This document shows positions 16,133 through 25,630 of a stretch of DNA of 64,000 nt, piece by piece. The notes beneath the pieces are model-generated. The model did not search any database and was not told the origin of the DNA. It saw nothing but the letters and a program-made list of their open reading frames with translations. Made by a program: the position numbers and the translations under genes. The DNA lies in the NCBI GenBank assembly GCA_009377445.1, contig WHUA01000015.1, positions 45,271 to 109,270 of the forward strand, in the 5' to 3' direction. The stretch is from Alphaproteobacteria bacterium (GTDB lineage Bacteria; Pseudomonadota; Alphaproteobacteria; UBA8366). Each line of letters begins with the position of its first letter. Position 1 is the first letter of the stretch.

Positions 16133-17933
16133 TGCTCGCCGGTGTGAATGCCACCGCCACCGCGCGAACCAGGCCGCGGACGGAATTGCCGAGGAAGATG
16201 CGATCGGCCGTTTGCAGATCCTCGAGCCGCAGGACCGCCTCTTCGACCTTGCGCGCCGGGTCAGCGAACAGCGCGCGGCGCAGCGTGCCGTTCAGCAGGC
16301 CGCAGCCGACCGGGGGAGTCAAAAGCCGGCCGCCGCGCTCGACGAACAGGTTGGTGAAGCTGCCCTCGGTCAGCTCGTCCCGTTCGTTCAGGAACAGCGC
16401 CTCGTCGCAGCCGGTCTCCGCTGCCAGCCGCTCGCGCGTGCCGTCGTAGAACCGGCGCCGCGTCGTCTTGTGAAACAGGAATCGGTCGGCGCTCGCGGTG
16501 CGCTCGCGAGCAATTGCATAGCGCATGACCGCGGCCGTGGGGGCGATCGCAACGGCGGCGATGCGGAGCCGCCCGTCCTCGTCGAGGGTGAGCCTCACGC
16601 GCTGCAGCGGCGCGTCGAAGGCGGCGGCTTCGCCGGCAAGCGCCGCGCGCGCCGCGGCCTCGTCGTGCGGGTAGCCGAAATACGCCGCCGAGGCCGCCAG
16701 CCGCTGCATGTGCCCGTCCAGCAGCCAGTAGCCGCGCCCGCGCTCCCACCGGATCGTCTCGATCAGCTCGAACGGCTCTTCGCCGGCGGCCGCGAAGGCA
16801 GCCTTCAGCAGGCATTCGTTGTATTCCGCCGGACCGTCGGAATCGTGCACGATGCCGCTGCCGATGCCCATCTCCCCGGCCCCGCCGGCGGCGATATGGA
16901 GCGTGCGGATGGCGACGTTGAGATCGACCGAGCCGTCCGGCCCGAATGCGCCGATCGCGCCGGTGTACACGCCGCGCGGTTCGTCCTCCAATTCGCGGAT
17001 GATCTCCATGGCGCGGATCTTGGGCGCGCCGGTGACCGAGCCGCACGGAAAGACATGCCGCAGCAGCGCGGGGATGCCGATGCCCGGCTTGAGGCGCGCC
17101 CGCACGCCGGACGTCATCTGGTGCAGCGTGCGGTAGGTCTCGACCGTGAACATGTCGGTCACGGCGACCGAGCCGATCTCGGCGACGCGCCCGAGATCGT
17201 TCCGCATCAGGTCGAGGATCATCAGGTTTTCGGCGCGCGACTTTTCGTCCGCACGGAGAAAGGCGACGTGGTCCGCATCCTCTTCCGGCGTGCGGCCCCG
17301 CGCCATCGTGCCCTTCATGGGCCGCATCTCCGCAATCCCGTCGCGGCAGCGCAGGAATTGCTCCGGCGAGAAGGACAGGACGTGAAAATCCTCCGCCGCG
17401 ATGAGGGCGCCGTGCCGAACCCTCTGATGGCGCCGCAATTCGCCATACAGGGCAATCGGATCGCCGCCGCAGTGGAAGCGGTGCTTGAATGTCAGGTTCA
17501 CCTGGTAGACGTCGCCGGCGGCGATGTACGCCTTCACCCGGTGGAGCTTCGGCAGATAGCTTTCGCGGTCGAGCGTGGCGCGCAGATCGAGGGGCGCGGC
17601 GGGCGCCTCCTCGGCAAGCAGCCGCTCCACCTCGCCCGACGATAGCGCGTCGCAGGCGCGGAAGACGCCGAACCAGAGGAGCGGCTGGCATCGCGCGGCC
17701 GGCAACGCCGCCGCGAGCTTCGGCTCCGCCAGATAGCCGAGCTCGTAGCTGAGAAAACCCGCGAGGTGATACCCGTCGCGGAGCGCACTCTCCATGGCCG
17801 CGATCGATGCGGGAACGGCGGCGGGGTCGTCGCAGCGGACGACGCGGACGGCATCGCGGAAGAGGCGGCAACGGCCATTCGGCGTGAGACTGTCATCGAG
17901 CAGGACGAAGGGCCGCTGCGGCGGCAGGCTCAT
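16107..17933 (-). CDS. pabB: Bifunctional aminodeoxychorismate synthase component I / aminodeoxychorismate lyase
   Basis: 608 residues, a PabB-PabC fusion for p-aminobenzoate (folate) synthesis. Residues up to about 380 are chorismate-binding: RPMKGTMARGRT, ENLMILDLMRNDLGRVAEIG, FPCGSVTGAPKIRAMEII and GIGSGIVHDSDG. The rest is a class IV PLP lyase fold with HKTTRRRFYDGTRE (the Schiff-base Lys), EALFLNERDELTEGSFTNLF and LLNGTLRRALF. It overlaps the upstream glycosyltransferase stop by 4 nt (ATGA coupling). The last eight residues (THPSTGSG) and the stop come from the palindromic repeat, an extension that is probably recent and neutral. Confidence 0.93.
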   Translation of the reverse strand: MSLPPQRPFVLLDDSLTPNGRCRLFRDAVRVVRCDDPAAVPASIAAMESALRDGYHLAGFLSYELGYLAEPKLAAALPAARCQPLLWFGVFRACDALSSGEVERLLAEEAPAAPLDLRATLDRESYLPKLHRVKAYIAAGDVYQVNLTFKHRFHCGGDPIALYGELRRHQRVRHGALIAAEDFHVLSFSPEQFLRCRDGIAEMRPMKGTMARGRTPEEDADHVAFLRADEKSRAENLMILDLMRNDLGRVAEIGSVAVTDMFTVETYRTLHQMTSGVRARLKPGIGIPALLRHVFPCGSVTGAPKIRAMEIIRELEDEPRGVYTGAIGAFGPDGSVDLNVAIRTLHIAAGGAGEMGIGSGIVHDSDGPAEYNECLLKAAFAAAGEEPFELIETIRWERGRGYWLLDGHMQRLAASAAYFGYPHDEAAARAALAGEAAAFDAPLQRVRLTLDEDGRLRIAAVAIAPTAAVMRYAIARERTASADRFLFHKTTRRRFYDGTRERLAAETGCDEALFLNERDELTEGSFTNLFVERGGRLLTPPVGCGLLNGTLRRALFADPARKVEEAVLRLEDLQTADRIFLGNSVRGLVRAVAVAFTPASTHPSTGSG

Positions 17934-19069
17934 TCCAATTCCCGTTGCGCCAGCGCGCTCGCCGGGAGCTGGCCGCTGCCGCCCTTGCCCGGCACGCGGT
18001 AGAGCGTTTCGAAAGCGTCGAGACTGTGCCGCAAGCTGAAATGCTGTTCGATGCGCCGTCGGGCCGCCCGGCCCATCGCCTGTCGCGCCTCGGGGTCGTT
18101 GCGCAGATCGGTCACCGCCCGCGCCAGCGCCGCGGGGTTGCGGGGCGGCACGATGCGCCCGGCATCGCCCAGGATGCGCCGCGCGTCGCCGACGTCGGTG
18201 GCGACGACGGGGACACCCGTGGCCATCGCCTCGCCGATCGCATTCGAAAACCCTTCGCCGAAGGCAGAGGAGTTCACCAGCAAATCGAAGCCGTTGAGCA
18301 ACCGGGGCACGTCGTCCCGCTCGCCGAGCGCAATCAGGCCCTTTGCGTCGCCCACCGCTTCCGTGTCCTTGCCCACGGCGATGCAGGTCACCCCGTCGAG
18401 CCGTTCGAGCGCCGCGCTCAACGTCGGAAAGTCCTTCATGTCGTCCAGCCGGGTGACGCAGCCGACGACGAACGCATTGTCCGCCAGGCCGAGCGCCCGG
18501 CGCATGGCGCGGCGCTGTTTGGCGTCCGGCCGGAATTTATCGGTGTCGAAGCCGTTGTCGATGACGGTCATGCGCCTGGCGGGATAACCGAGGCGGCGAT
18601 GGATGTGCGCGCCCGCCCGCGAATTGACGACGATGCCGTCGGTGGACCGGGACAGCAGGGCGCACAAGCGGACGGTGAGGCGGAAGACGATGCCATACCG
18701 CCGCAGATCCATGTCGCTGCACCGCACGCCCCAATAGATGCGTGTCAGGCGACGGCGGCCGGACAGCCACAGGGCCAGCAGCGCATAGAGATCGGCGTTG
18801 TACATCCAGCTCTGCACCACCTCCGGCTTCTCGCCGTGAAGCAGCCGCGCGAGCCGGGTCAGGCCGCCGACGCTGGGCACGCCCCGTTTCATTCCCAGGG
18901 TGAAGACCGGGACGCCCGCCTCGCGCAGCCGCTCGTATTGCGAGCCGCCCGGACATAGCGCCACGACCACCGGCGAGCCTCCGGCGCGCCGGCTCGCGAT
19001 GCATAGATTCGCAAGCATTCGCTCGGCCCCACCGGTCTGCAGGCCGGAGATGACATGCAGAACCTTCAT
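17930..19069 (-). CDS. Glycosyltransferase family 4
   Basis: 379 residues in the GT-B fold. The N-terminal KVLHVISGLQTGGAERMLA is the acceptor-domain signature with a Gly-Gly-Ala-Glu loop, and the donor domain has NSSAFGEGFSNAIGEAMATG with the E-x7-E nucleotide-sugar motif. Start 19069 is preferred because GAGGGGG precedes it; 12 nt further upstream another ATG exists. It probably transfers sugar onto a cell-surface polysaccharide. Coupling to pabBC by a 4-nt overlap is unexpected functionally and may just reflect packing. Confidence 0.88.
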   Translation of the reverse strand: MKVLHVISGLQTGGAERMLANLCIASRRAGGSPVVVALCPGGSQYERLREAGVPVFTLGMKRGVPSVGGLTRLARLLHGEKPEVVQSWMYNADLYALLALWLSGRRRLTRIYWGVRCSDMDLRRYGIVFRLTVRLCALLSRSTDGIVVNSRAGAHIHRRLGYPARRMTVIDNGFDTDKFRPDAKQRRAMRRALGLADNAFVVGCVTRLDDMKDFPTLSAALERLDGVTCIAVGKDTEAVGDAKGLIALGERDDVPRLLNGFDLLVNSSAFGEGFSNAIGEAMATGVPVVATDVGDARRILGDAGRIVPPRNPAALARAVTDLRNDPEARQAMGRAARRRIEQHFSLRHSLDAFETLYRVPGKGGSGQLPASALAQRELE

Positions 19070-19238
19070 ACGCCCCCTCATCCACCGGGCCGGTGCAGGT
19101 TTCCAATGTCCGTTCGGGACGTTTCAGTGCGGAAACGGGCTGCGCCTCCCATCGCCCGAGTCTTAGCCGTCGCGTGTGGGCGAGTCCAGCGAGCCGGCGA
19201 GGCCACTGGCGGCGCTGGGGCGGCGCTCGCGGATATAA

Positions 19239-19264
19239 CTGTACAAATGTATACACATGTGCAG
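19239..19264. promoter_or_regulatory. Probable operator for the FCD-GntR regulator (site 1)
   Basis: An imperfect 26-bp palindrome with 10 of 13 positions symmetrical, centred on the perfect core TGTATACA (19248-19255). It lies 36 nt before the regulator start, where autoregulation would act. The same core recurs upstream of the flavoprotein at 20052. Sequence symmetry is seen; binding by the adjacent regulator is inference. Confidence 0.6.
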
Positions 19265-19299
19265 AAATCAACGCGTATCCGCAACGTCAAGGCCGGGAA

Positions 19300-20004
19300 A
19301 TGATCGATACGATCGGGCAGCGCGTCGCCGCGCTCCGAAGCCGCAGCGCCCGGCAATACGCCTCCCGCAGCGAAGCGGCATACGACCTGTTGCGAACCGC
19401 CGTGATGGACGGCCTTCTGAAGCCCGGCCAGCGGCTCCGCGAGGTCGACGTCTCCGCCTGGCTCGACATGAGCCGGACCCCGGTGCGCGAGGCCTTCCGC
19501 CGGCTGGAGCGCGACGGCCTGATCACCTTCGCCCCGCACCGGGGAATGACGGTGACCGAGCTCGACCACGGCGCGGTGATGGAATTGTACCGGATGCGCG
19601 AAGTGCTGGAAGGCACCGCCGCGTCCCTCGCCGCGCAGCATGCCACCGAGGCCGAGATTGCCGCGCTCGAGGACATCGTCGCCCGCGAAGCGGCGCTCGA
19701 CGCCGACAGCCGCGTGCTGGCCGCCCACAACGTGTCGTTCCACAACGCCATCTATGCCGCCGCGCACAACCGCTACCTGCTGCGGTCCCTGAACGGGCTG
19801 CGGGATTCCATGGCCCTGCTGGGCGAGACGACCTACTCCGTGTCGGGGCGGATCGAAGCCGCCGTGGCCGAGCACCGGGTGGTCGTGAGCGCGATCGCCG
19901 GCCGCGACCCGGCAGCAGCGGACACGGCGATGCGGGCGCATATGCGCGGCGCCCAGCACGCCCGGCTGCGCCAGATGCATGGCAAAGCCGCCGCCGCGGT
20001 GTGA
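19300..20004 (+). CDS. GntR family transcriptional regulator, FCD subgroup
   Basis: 234 residues. The winged helix-turn-helix covers about residues 20-90 with SRSEAAYDLLRTAVMDGLL, LREVDVSAWLDMSRTPVREA and FRRLERDGLITFAPHRGMTV. The FCD ligand domain follows: YRMREVLEGTAASLAA, HNVSFHNAIYAAAHN with metal-binding His residues, and VAEHRVVVSAIAGRD. It probably senses an organic acid and represses the flavoprotein gene 197 nt downstream, since both genes are preceded by a TGTATACA core. Confidence 0.9.
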   Translation: MIDTIGQRVAALRSRSARQYASRSEAAYDLLRTAVMDGLLKPGQRLREVDVSAWLDMSRTPVREAFRRLERDGLITFAPHRGMTVTELDHGAVMELYRMREVLEGTAASLAAQHATEAEIAALEDIVAREAALDADSRVLAAHNVSFHNAIYAAAHNRYLLRSLNGLRDSMALLGETTYSVSGRIEAAVAEHRVVVSAIAGRDPAAADTAMRAHMRGAQHARLRQMHGKAAAAV

Positions 20005-20050
20005 TCCAGATCATCGCGCCGGGCCGCAGTTGACCGTATCGATCGCTGGA

Positions 20051-20060
20051 TTGTATACAA
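20051..20060. promoter_or_regulatory. Probable operator for the FCD-GntR regulator (site 2)
   Basis: Perfect 10-bp palindrome TTGTATACAA about 140 nt upstream of the tcuA-like gene, sharing the 8-bp core TGTATACA with the site before the regulator gene. Suggests that one repressor controls both genes. Confidence 0.6.
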
Positions 20061-20201
20061 AGAAATACATCGACGGCGCCCCAGGGCGAAGACCGCTTCC
20101 CGTCGCCTTCACCGGGCAGGAGCGTATAGACTGGACCGGCGCCGGCAATGCCCCGTCATGCCAGCAGTCACCTCGGAAGATTTGAGACTAGGGAGAGCCA
20201 G

Positions 20202-21674
20202 ATGAGCAGCGAAAACTACGATGTCGTCGTTGTCGGCGCCGGCAATGCCGCCATGTGCGCGGCGATGGCCGCCCAGGAGAACGGGGCGAAGGTCGTCATC
20301 CTGGAGCGCGCGCCGGAAGAGGAAGCCGGCGGCAACAGCCGCTACACGGCGGGTGCGCTGCGCTTCGCGCACAACGGCCTCCAGGACATCATGACGTTGG
20401 TGGAGCTGACCGACGACGAGAAAGCCAACAACGATTTCGGCACCTACACCACCGATCAGTTCTTCGACGACATGTTCCGGGTCACGCAATACCGCACCGA
20501 TCCGGAGCTGTGCGAGATCCTCGTGACCAAGAGCTTCGAGACCACCAAGTGGATGCACTCCAAAGGCATCCGCTTCATGCCGATGTATGGGCGGCAGGCG
20601 TTCAAGGTCGACGGCAAGATGAAGTTCTGGGGCGGGCTCGCGCTCGAATTCTGGGGCGGCGGGCCGGGCCTCTGGGAAATGGAATCGAAGATCGTCCGCG
20701 CCCTCGGAATTCCGATCAAGTTCGAGCACCGCGTGACCGGATTGCTCTACGACGAGCAGAAGGTCTACGGCGTGAAGGTCAAGCACAAGGGCAAGGTCAC
20801 CGAAATCCACGCCAAGTCGGTGGTCCTCGCTTCCGGCGGCTTCGAGTCCAACTCCGACTGGCGCACACGCTATCTCGGCCCCGGCTGGGACCTGGTGAAA
20901 GTGCGCGGCACCCGCCACAACATGGGCGAAGGCATCAAGATGGCGCTCGACATCGGGGCGATGCCCTACGGCAACTGGTCGGGCTGCCATGCCGTCGGCT
21001 GGGACCTCAACGCGCCGGAGTTCGGCGACCTCGCGGTCGGCGACAACTTCCAGAAGCACAGCTACCCGCTCGGCATCATGGTCAATTCCACCGGCAAGCG
21101 CTTCGTCGACGAAGGCGCGGATTTCCGCAACTACACCTATGCCAAATACGGCAAGGTCATCCTCACCCAGCCGGGCCAGTTCGCCTGGCAGATCTTCGAC
21201 CAGAAGGTCGTCCACCTGCTGCGCGACGAGTACCGCATCAAGCAGATGACCAAGGTCACGGACGACACGATCGAAGGCCTCGCGAAGAAGCTGGAAGGCG
21301 TCAACGCCGCCGAGTTCGTGAAGACGGTGAAGGACTACAACGCGGCGGTGATGGACGACGTGCGCTTCAACCCGGCGGTGCTCGACGGCCGCGGCACGAA
21401 GGGCCTCGCCGTGCCGAAGACGAACTGGGCCAACAAGCTCGACAAGCCGCCATACGAGGCATACGCCATCACCTGCGGCGTGACCTTCACATTCGGCGGG
21501 CTGCGCATCAACAACGACGGCCAGGTAGTCGACACCGACCTGCAGCCCATCCCCGGCCTCTACGCCGCGGGCGAGCTGGTCGGCGGCCTGTTCTATTTCA
21601 ACTACGCCGGCGGCACCGGGCTGATGAACGGCTCGGTCTTCGGCAAGATCGCGGGCGCATCGGCGGCACGCTGA
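20202..21674 (+). CDS. tcuA: FAD-dependent tricarballylate dehydrogenase-like flavoprotein
   Basis: 490 residues of the fumarate-reductase flavoprotein family. An FAD-binding Rossmann motif VVVVGAGNAAMCAAMAAQ starts at residue 8, followed by GGNSRYTAGALRFAH, the flavin loop that resembles TcuA. Further blocks are SGGFESN, GIMVNSTGKRFVDEGADFRN and GLYAAGELVGGLFYFNYAGG near the C-terminus. TcuA oxidises tricarballylate to cis-aconitate in Salmonella. The membrane electron carrier TcuB and transporter TcuC are missing from the neighbourhood, so substrate and electron acceptor are open. GGGAGAG fixes the start. Confidence 0.85.
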   Translation: MSSENYDVVVVGAGNAAMCAAMAAQENGAKVVILERAPEEEAGGNSRYTAGALRFAHNGLQDIMTLVELTDDEKANNDFGTYTTDQFFDDMFRVTQYRTDPELCEILVTKSFETTKWMHSKGIRFMPMYGRQAFKVDGKMKFWGGLALEFWGGGPGLWEMESKIVRALGIPIKFEHRVTGLLYDEQKVYGVKVKHKGKVTEIHAKSVVLASGGFESNSDWRTRYLGPGWDLVKVRGTRHNMGEGIKMALDIGAMPYGNWSGCHAVGWDLNAPEFGDLAVGDNFQKHSYPLGIMVNSTGKRFVDEGADFRNYTYAKYGKVILTQPGQFAWQIFDQKVVHLLRDEYRIKQMTKVTDDTIEGLAKKLEGVNAAEFVKTVKDYNAAVMDDVRFNPAVLDGRGTKGLAVPKTNWANKLDKPPYEAYAITCGVTFTFGGLRINNDGQVVDTDLQPIPGLYAAGELVGGLFYFNYAGGTGLMNGSVFGKIAGASAAR

Positions 21675-21708
21675 GGGCACGCATCAACCGTAGCCCGGCG
21701 CTACACTG

Positions 21709-22887
21709 CTACAAATACATCGCCGAGACGATCGCGACCTTGTTCTGCGCGCCCGCATGCTTGTCGCGGTCCCACATGAACTCGAGTTGACGGATGATGT
21801 CGCGGTCGTCTTTGGTCATCGGGATGTTGCCGATCCGCATGCGGCACAGGACATTGATCGTCCCGACCAGATTTTGCGCGAAGGGGTCGGTGCTCGACAG
21901 CGTCGGCAGGCGCATCACGGCGTCGGCCAGCGCGGTGCGCATGTCGCGGAAATGATCGAGGATGTGCGCGCTCGGGAACAGCCGCGCCGCAAAGGAGATC
22001 AGCATCCCCTCGTCGAGCACCTTGCGGCGGTTGGCGACGGCATCCGCTGCGGTCGCGGCAAGACGCACCCGCTCGAGGAACGGCAGTTCCCCCATCGCCT
22101 GATCGAAGAAGGCGATATTGCAGAACAGCAGCGCCGCGACCGTCAGCCACCGGTCCGTGGCCTGGAAGCTTCCGCCGCCGAGGCGCACGACCTCCTCGCT
22201 CGCATCGGCAGCGTCGAGCGGGGCGTCGCGATAGAGCATCATTTCCGGCGAGGCCGCGATCTTGCCCCGCCACGCCACCGACGAGAGCCACGCGTAGTAG
22301 AATCCCAGGCCGCTGCACAGCGCTATCCCCTCGAGCGCACGGCGGCGGTGCAGGCCGTGCCAAGCCTCCCCGCCCGGCATCGTGGTCAGAAGCAGCTCGA
22401 CGCGGCGCACAGGATCTTCATAGGCGACGGATGCGGGCATGCCGACGACCTGTTCGCCCGCCTCGTCGCGCCAGGCGGCAGCGCCATGCACGAGGACGTG
22501 CGACGCATTGTGCTCGAGAAAACCGACGCCCAGCTCGACATAGCGCGCGTCGAGCCGGCTCCCGTCGTCGAGCCAGACGAAATAGTCGCCCTGCGCCGCG
22601 TTCCAGGCCATGGTGCAGGTCTCTATGACGCCGACCTTCTGGCGCCTGCGAACGACCCTGACGCGGAGGTCGCTTTCGGCCAGGCGCGCGCCGAGCGCCG
22701 TCGTGTCCTGGGTGGCCAGCCCGTCGCAGATCAGGATTTCGAGGTTCCGGTAACTCTGCGCCAGCGCCGAGCGAACGGCGCGCTCCACCCCCTCGAGCGA
22801 GCCCGACACGATGACGGCGATCGTAACCTTGGGCTCGGCCATGGGCACCCGCGACCAGTCGAGGGGTTGCACTGCGTCGCACACCAT
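21709..22887 (-). CDS. Glycosyltransferase family 2
   Basis: 392 residues; the GT-A domain begins VTIAVIVSGSLEGVERAVRS and contains QSYRNLEILICDG, and the divalent-metal motif is WLDDGSRLD instead of the common DxD. The second half (about residues 190-390) is helical and unassigned. Two possible starts (22887 and 22842, the latter beginning MAEPKVTIAV) have no clear ribosome-binding site; the longer is given. It stands alone and may decorate a surface glycan. Confidence 0.78.
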   Translation of the reverse strand: MVCDAVQPLDWSRVPMAEPKVTIAVIVSGSLEGVERAVRSALAQSYRNLEILICDGLATQDTTALGARLAESDLRVRVVRRRQKVGVIETCTMAWNAAQGDYFVWLDDGSRLDARYVELGVGFLEHNASHVLVHGAAAWRDEAGEQVVGMPASVAYEDPVRRVELLLTTMPGGEAWHGLHRRRALEGIALCSGLGFYYAWLSSVAWRGKIAASPEMMLYRDAPLDAADASEEVVRLGGGSFQATDRWLTVAALLFCNIAFFDQAMGELPFLERVRLAATAADAVANRRKVLDEGMLISFAARLFPSAHILDHFRDMRTALADAVMRLPTLSSTDPFAQNLVGTINVLCRMRIGNIPMTKDDRDIIRQLEFMWDRDKHAGAQNKVAIVSAMYL

Positions 22888-22987
22888 AAATCAAAGGGGC
22901 AGGTTCCGGATAGAGGCGGCGCGGCGGACCAACCGGGACGAGGGAACCGGCGCGATATTCATTCAATTCACGCCGAAGCAGTAGCCT

Positions 22988-24070
22988 CTACCCGACCGCG
23001 TATTCCTTGATGAAGTCCGGCTTGATCTTCAGGCCGTGGCCCGGCCGCTCGGGTGCGGCGATCATGCCCTTCACCGTCTTGACGGGGTCGACCCAGATAT
23101 CCTCCAGCAATCCCATATCCTCGATGATGAGGCCGTTCGGGATCGACGCCATGAGCTGGATCATCAGCTCGGGATAGAGGTGCGGCGCGATCTGCATGCC
23201 CCAGGTGTCGGCGATGGCGGCGGTCTTGCGGAGGTCGGTCAGGCCGCCCCGCACCACGTCCGGCTGCAGGATCGGGATTTTCGGGTTCTCGAAGAAGGGC
23301 TTCAAACCGAAACGGGTGAAATGGCTCTCGCCGCCGACGATGCGGGTGTCGAGCGCGTCGGCGACGCGAAAATAGCCCGCGAAATCGTCCGGCACCACCG
23401 GCTCCTCCAGCCAGTAGACATCGAATTCCTGCAGCCGCCGGCCCATCAGGATCGCCTTGTCCGCGGTCCAGGCCATGTTGACGTCGACCATCACGTCGAC
23501 GTCCGGCCCGACCGCCTCGCGCACGCGGCGCACATTGTCCACGTCCTCCGCATCGGTCCAGGCGTGGCCGACCTGCATCTTGATCGCCGTGAACCCGGCC
23601 TTCTTCAGGCGCTTCGCCTTCTCGACCATGCCGTCGCCGCCGAGGCCGCGCCACACGCCCGAGCCGTAAGACGGCACCTTGTCGCGAAAGTGGCCCCAGA
23701 TACGGTGCAGCGGCATCTTCGCCTTCTGCCCGACGAGGTCCCACAGCGCCACGTCGATCGCCGACAGGCCGAGGATCGGCGCGCCGCCGCGCCCGTCCGC
23801 CTGGGTCGACAGGAACAGGTCGCGCCAGATCACCTCGACCGCGGTCGCGTCGCGGCCCATGATGCGCGGGATCAGCACCTCCTCGAGGCAACCCTTCGTC
23901 GTCCGGAAACCTTGCCGAAGATAGAGCTGGTAGCCGAGGCCCACGAGGCCGGACTTGGTCTCGATCTCCACGGCGAGGATCTCGCGCTGGCGGTCGTAGC
24001 CGCGCTGAACCAGCAGTTGCTCCACATAGGGCGCCCGCAGGAGCGTGATACGGACGTCTTTGATGATCAT
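22988..24070 (-). CDS. Mandelate racemase / muconate lactonizing enzyme family protein
   Basis: 360 residues of the enolase superfamily, whose members abstract the alpha-proton of a carboxylate. The barrel shows the catalytic Lys in AIKMQVGHAW, the metal ligands Asp in VMVDVNMAW, Glu in YWLEEPVVPDD and Glu in VGGESHFTRFG. The capping domain is the N-terminal IKDVRITLLRAPY...LGYQLYLRQGF. Start 24070 follows GGGGAGG. Substrate cannot be told; acid-sugar dehydratase or racemase functions are typical. It is divergent from the acyl-CoA dehydrogenase at 24172. Confidence 0.85.
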   Translation of the reverse strand: MIIKDVRITLLRAPYVEQLLVQRGYDRQREILAVEIETKSGLVGLGYQLYLRQGFRTTKGCLEEVLIPRIMGRDATAVEVIWRDLFLSTQADGRGGAPILGLSAIDVALWDLVGQKAKMPLHRIWGHFRDKVPSYGSGVWRGLGGDGMVEKAKRLKKAGFTAIKMQVGHAWTDAEDVDNVRRVREAVGPDVDVMVDVNMAWTADKAILMGRRLQEFDVYWLEEPVVPDDFAGYFRVADALDTRIVGGESHFTRFGLKPFFENPKIPILQPDVVRGGLTDLRKTAAIADTWGMQIAPHLYPELMIQLMASIPNGLIIEDMGLLEDIWVDPVKTVKGMIAAPERPGHGLKIKPDFIKEYAVG

Positions 24071-24171
24071 TTTGATCGTGCCTCCCCGGCGGCTTTCCTT
24101 CGAGGTTTGACACGCGCCCTCCGCTGCTGTCAAACCAAGGAAAGGCAATGGAACGCTTGGGAGCTGACGCG

Positions 24172-25407
<1,236 letters not shown>

Positions 25408-25437
25408 GGGTCTGGAGGGCGGCTTACAAATAAATAG

Positions 25438-25583
25438 TCGTCATTCGCCGGCTTGACCGGCGAATCCAAGGCACTACAGCAGAGGCTCATACAGATCAGC
25501 GGCGATCGAGAAGAACAAGGCGGTGGGTGCGCCTGAATAGAACATCCTGCCATGGATTCGCCGGTCAAGCCGGCGAATGACGA
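25438..25583. repeat. 31-bp perfect inverted repeat flanking 84 nt
   Basis: The arm CGTCATTCGCCGGCTTGACC...CGAATCCA at 25438-25468 is the exact reverse complement of 25553-25583. Each arm is itself an imperfect palindrome (GATTCGCCGG TCAAG CCGGCGAATG). The 84 nt between contains no convincing gene. It fits a REP-bounded mobile palindromic element, here between two converging genes. Confidence 0.8.
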
Positions 25584-25630
25584 TTTTCTTTTTGGGGGCG
25601 CCGGATTTCCTTTTGGTGCGCGAACGCTCC

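Noticed and set aside
16128..17645. 505-codon plus-strand frame opposite pabBC
   Set aside because: Shadow of the PabB-PabC fusion, which has complete chorismate-binding and PLP-lyase motifs.
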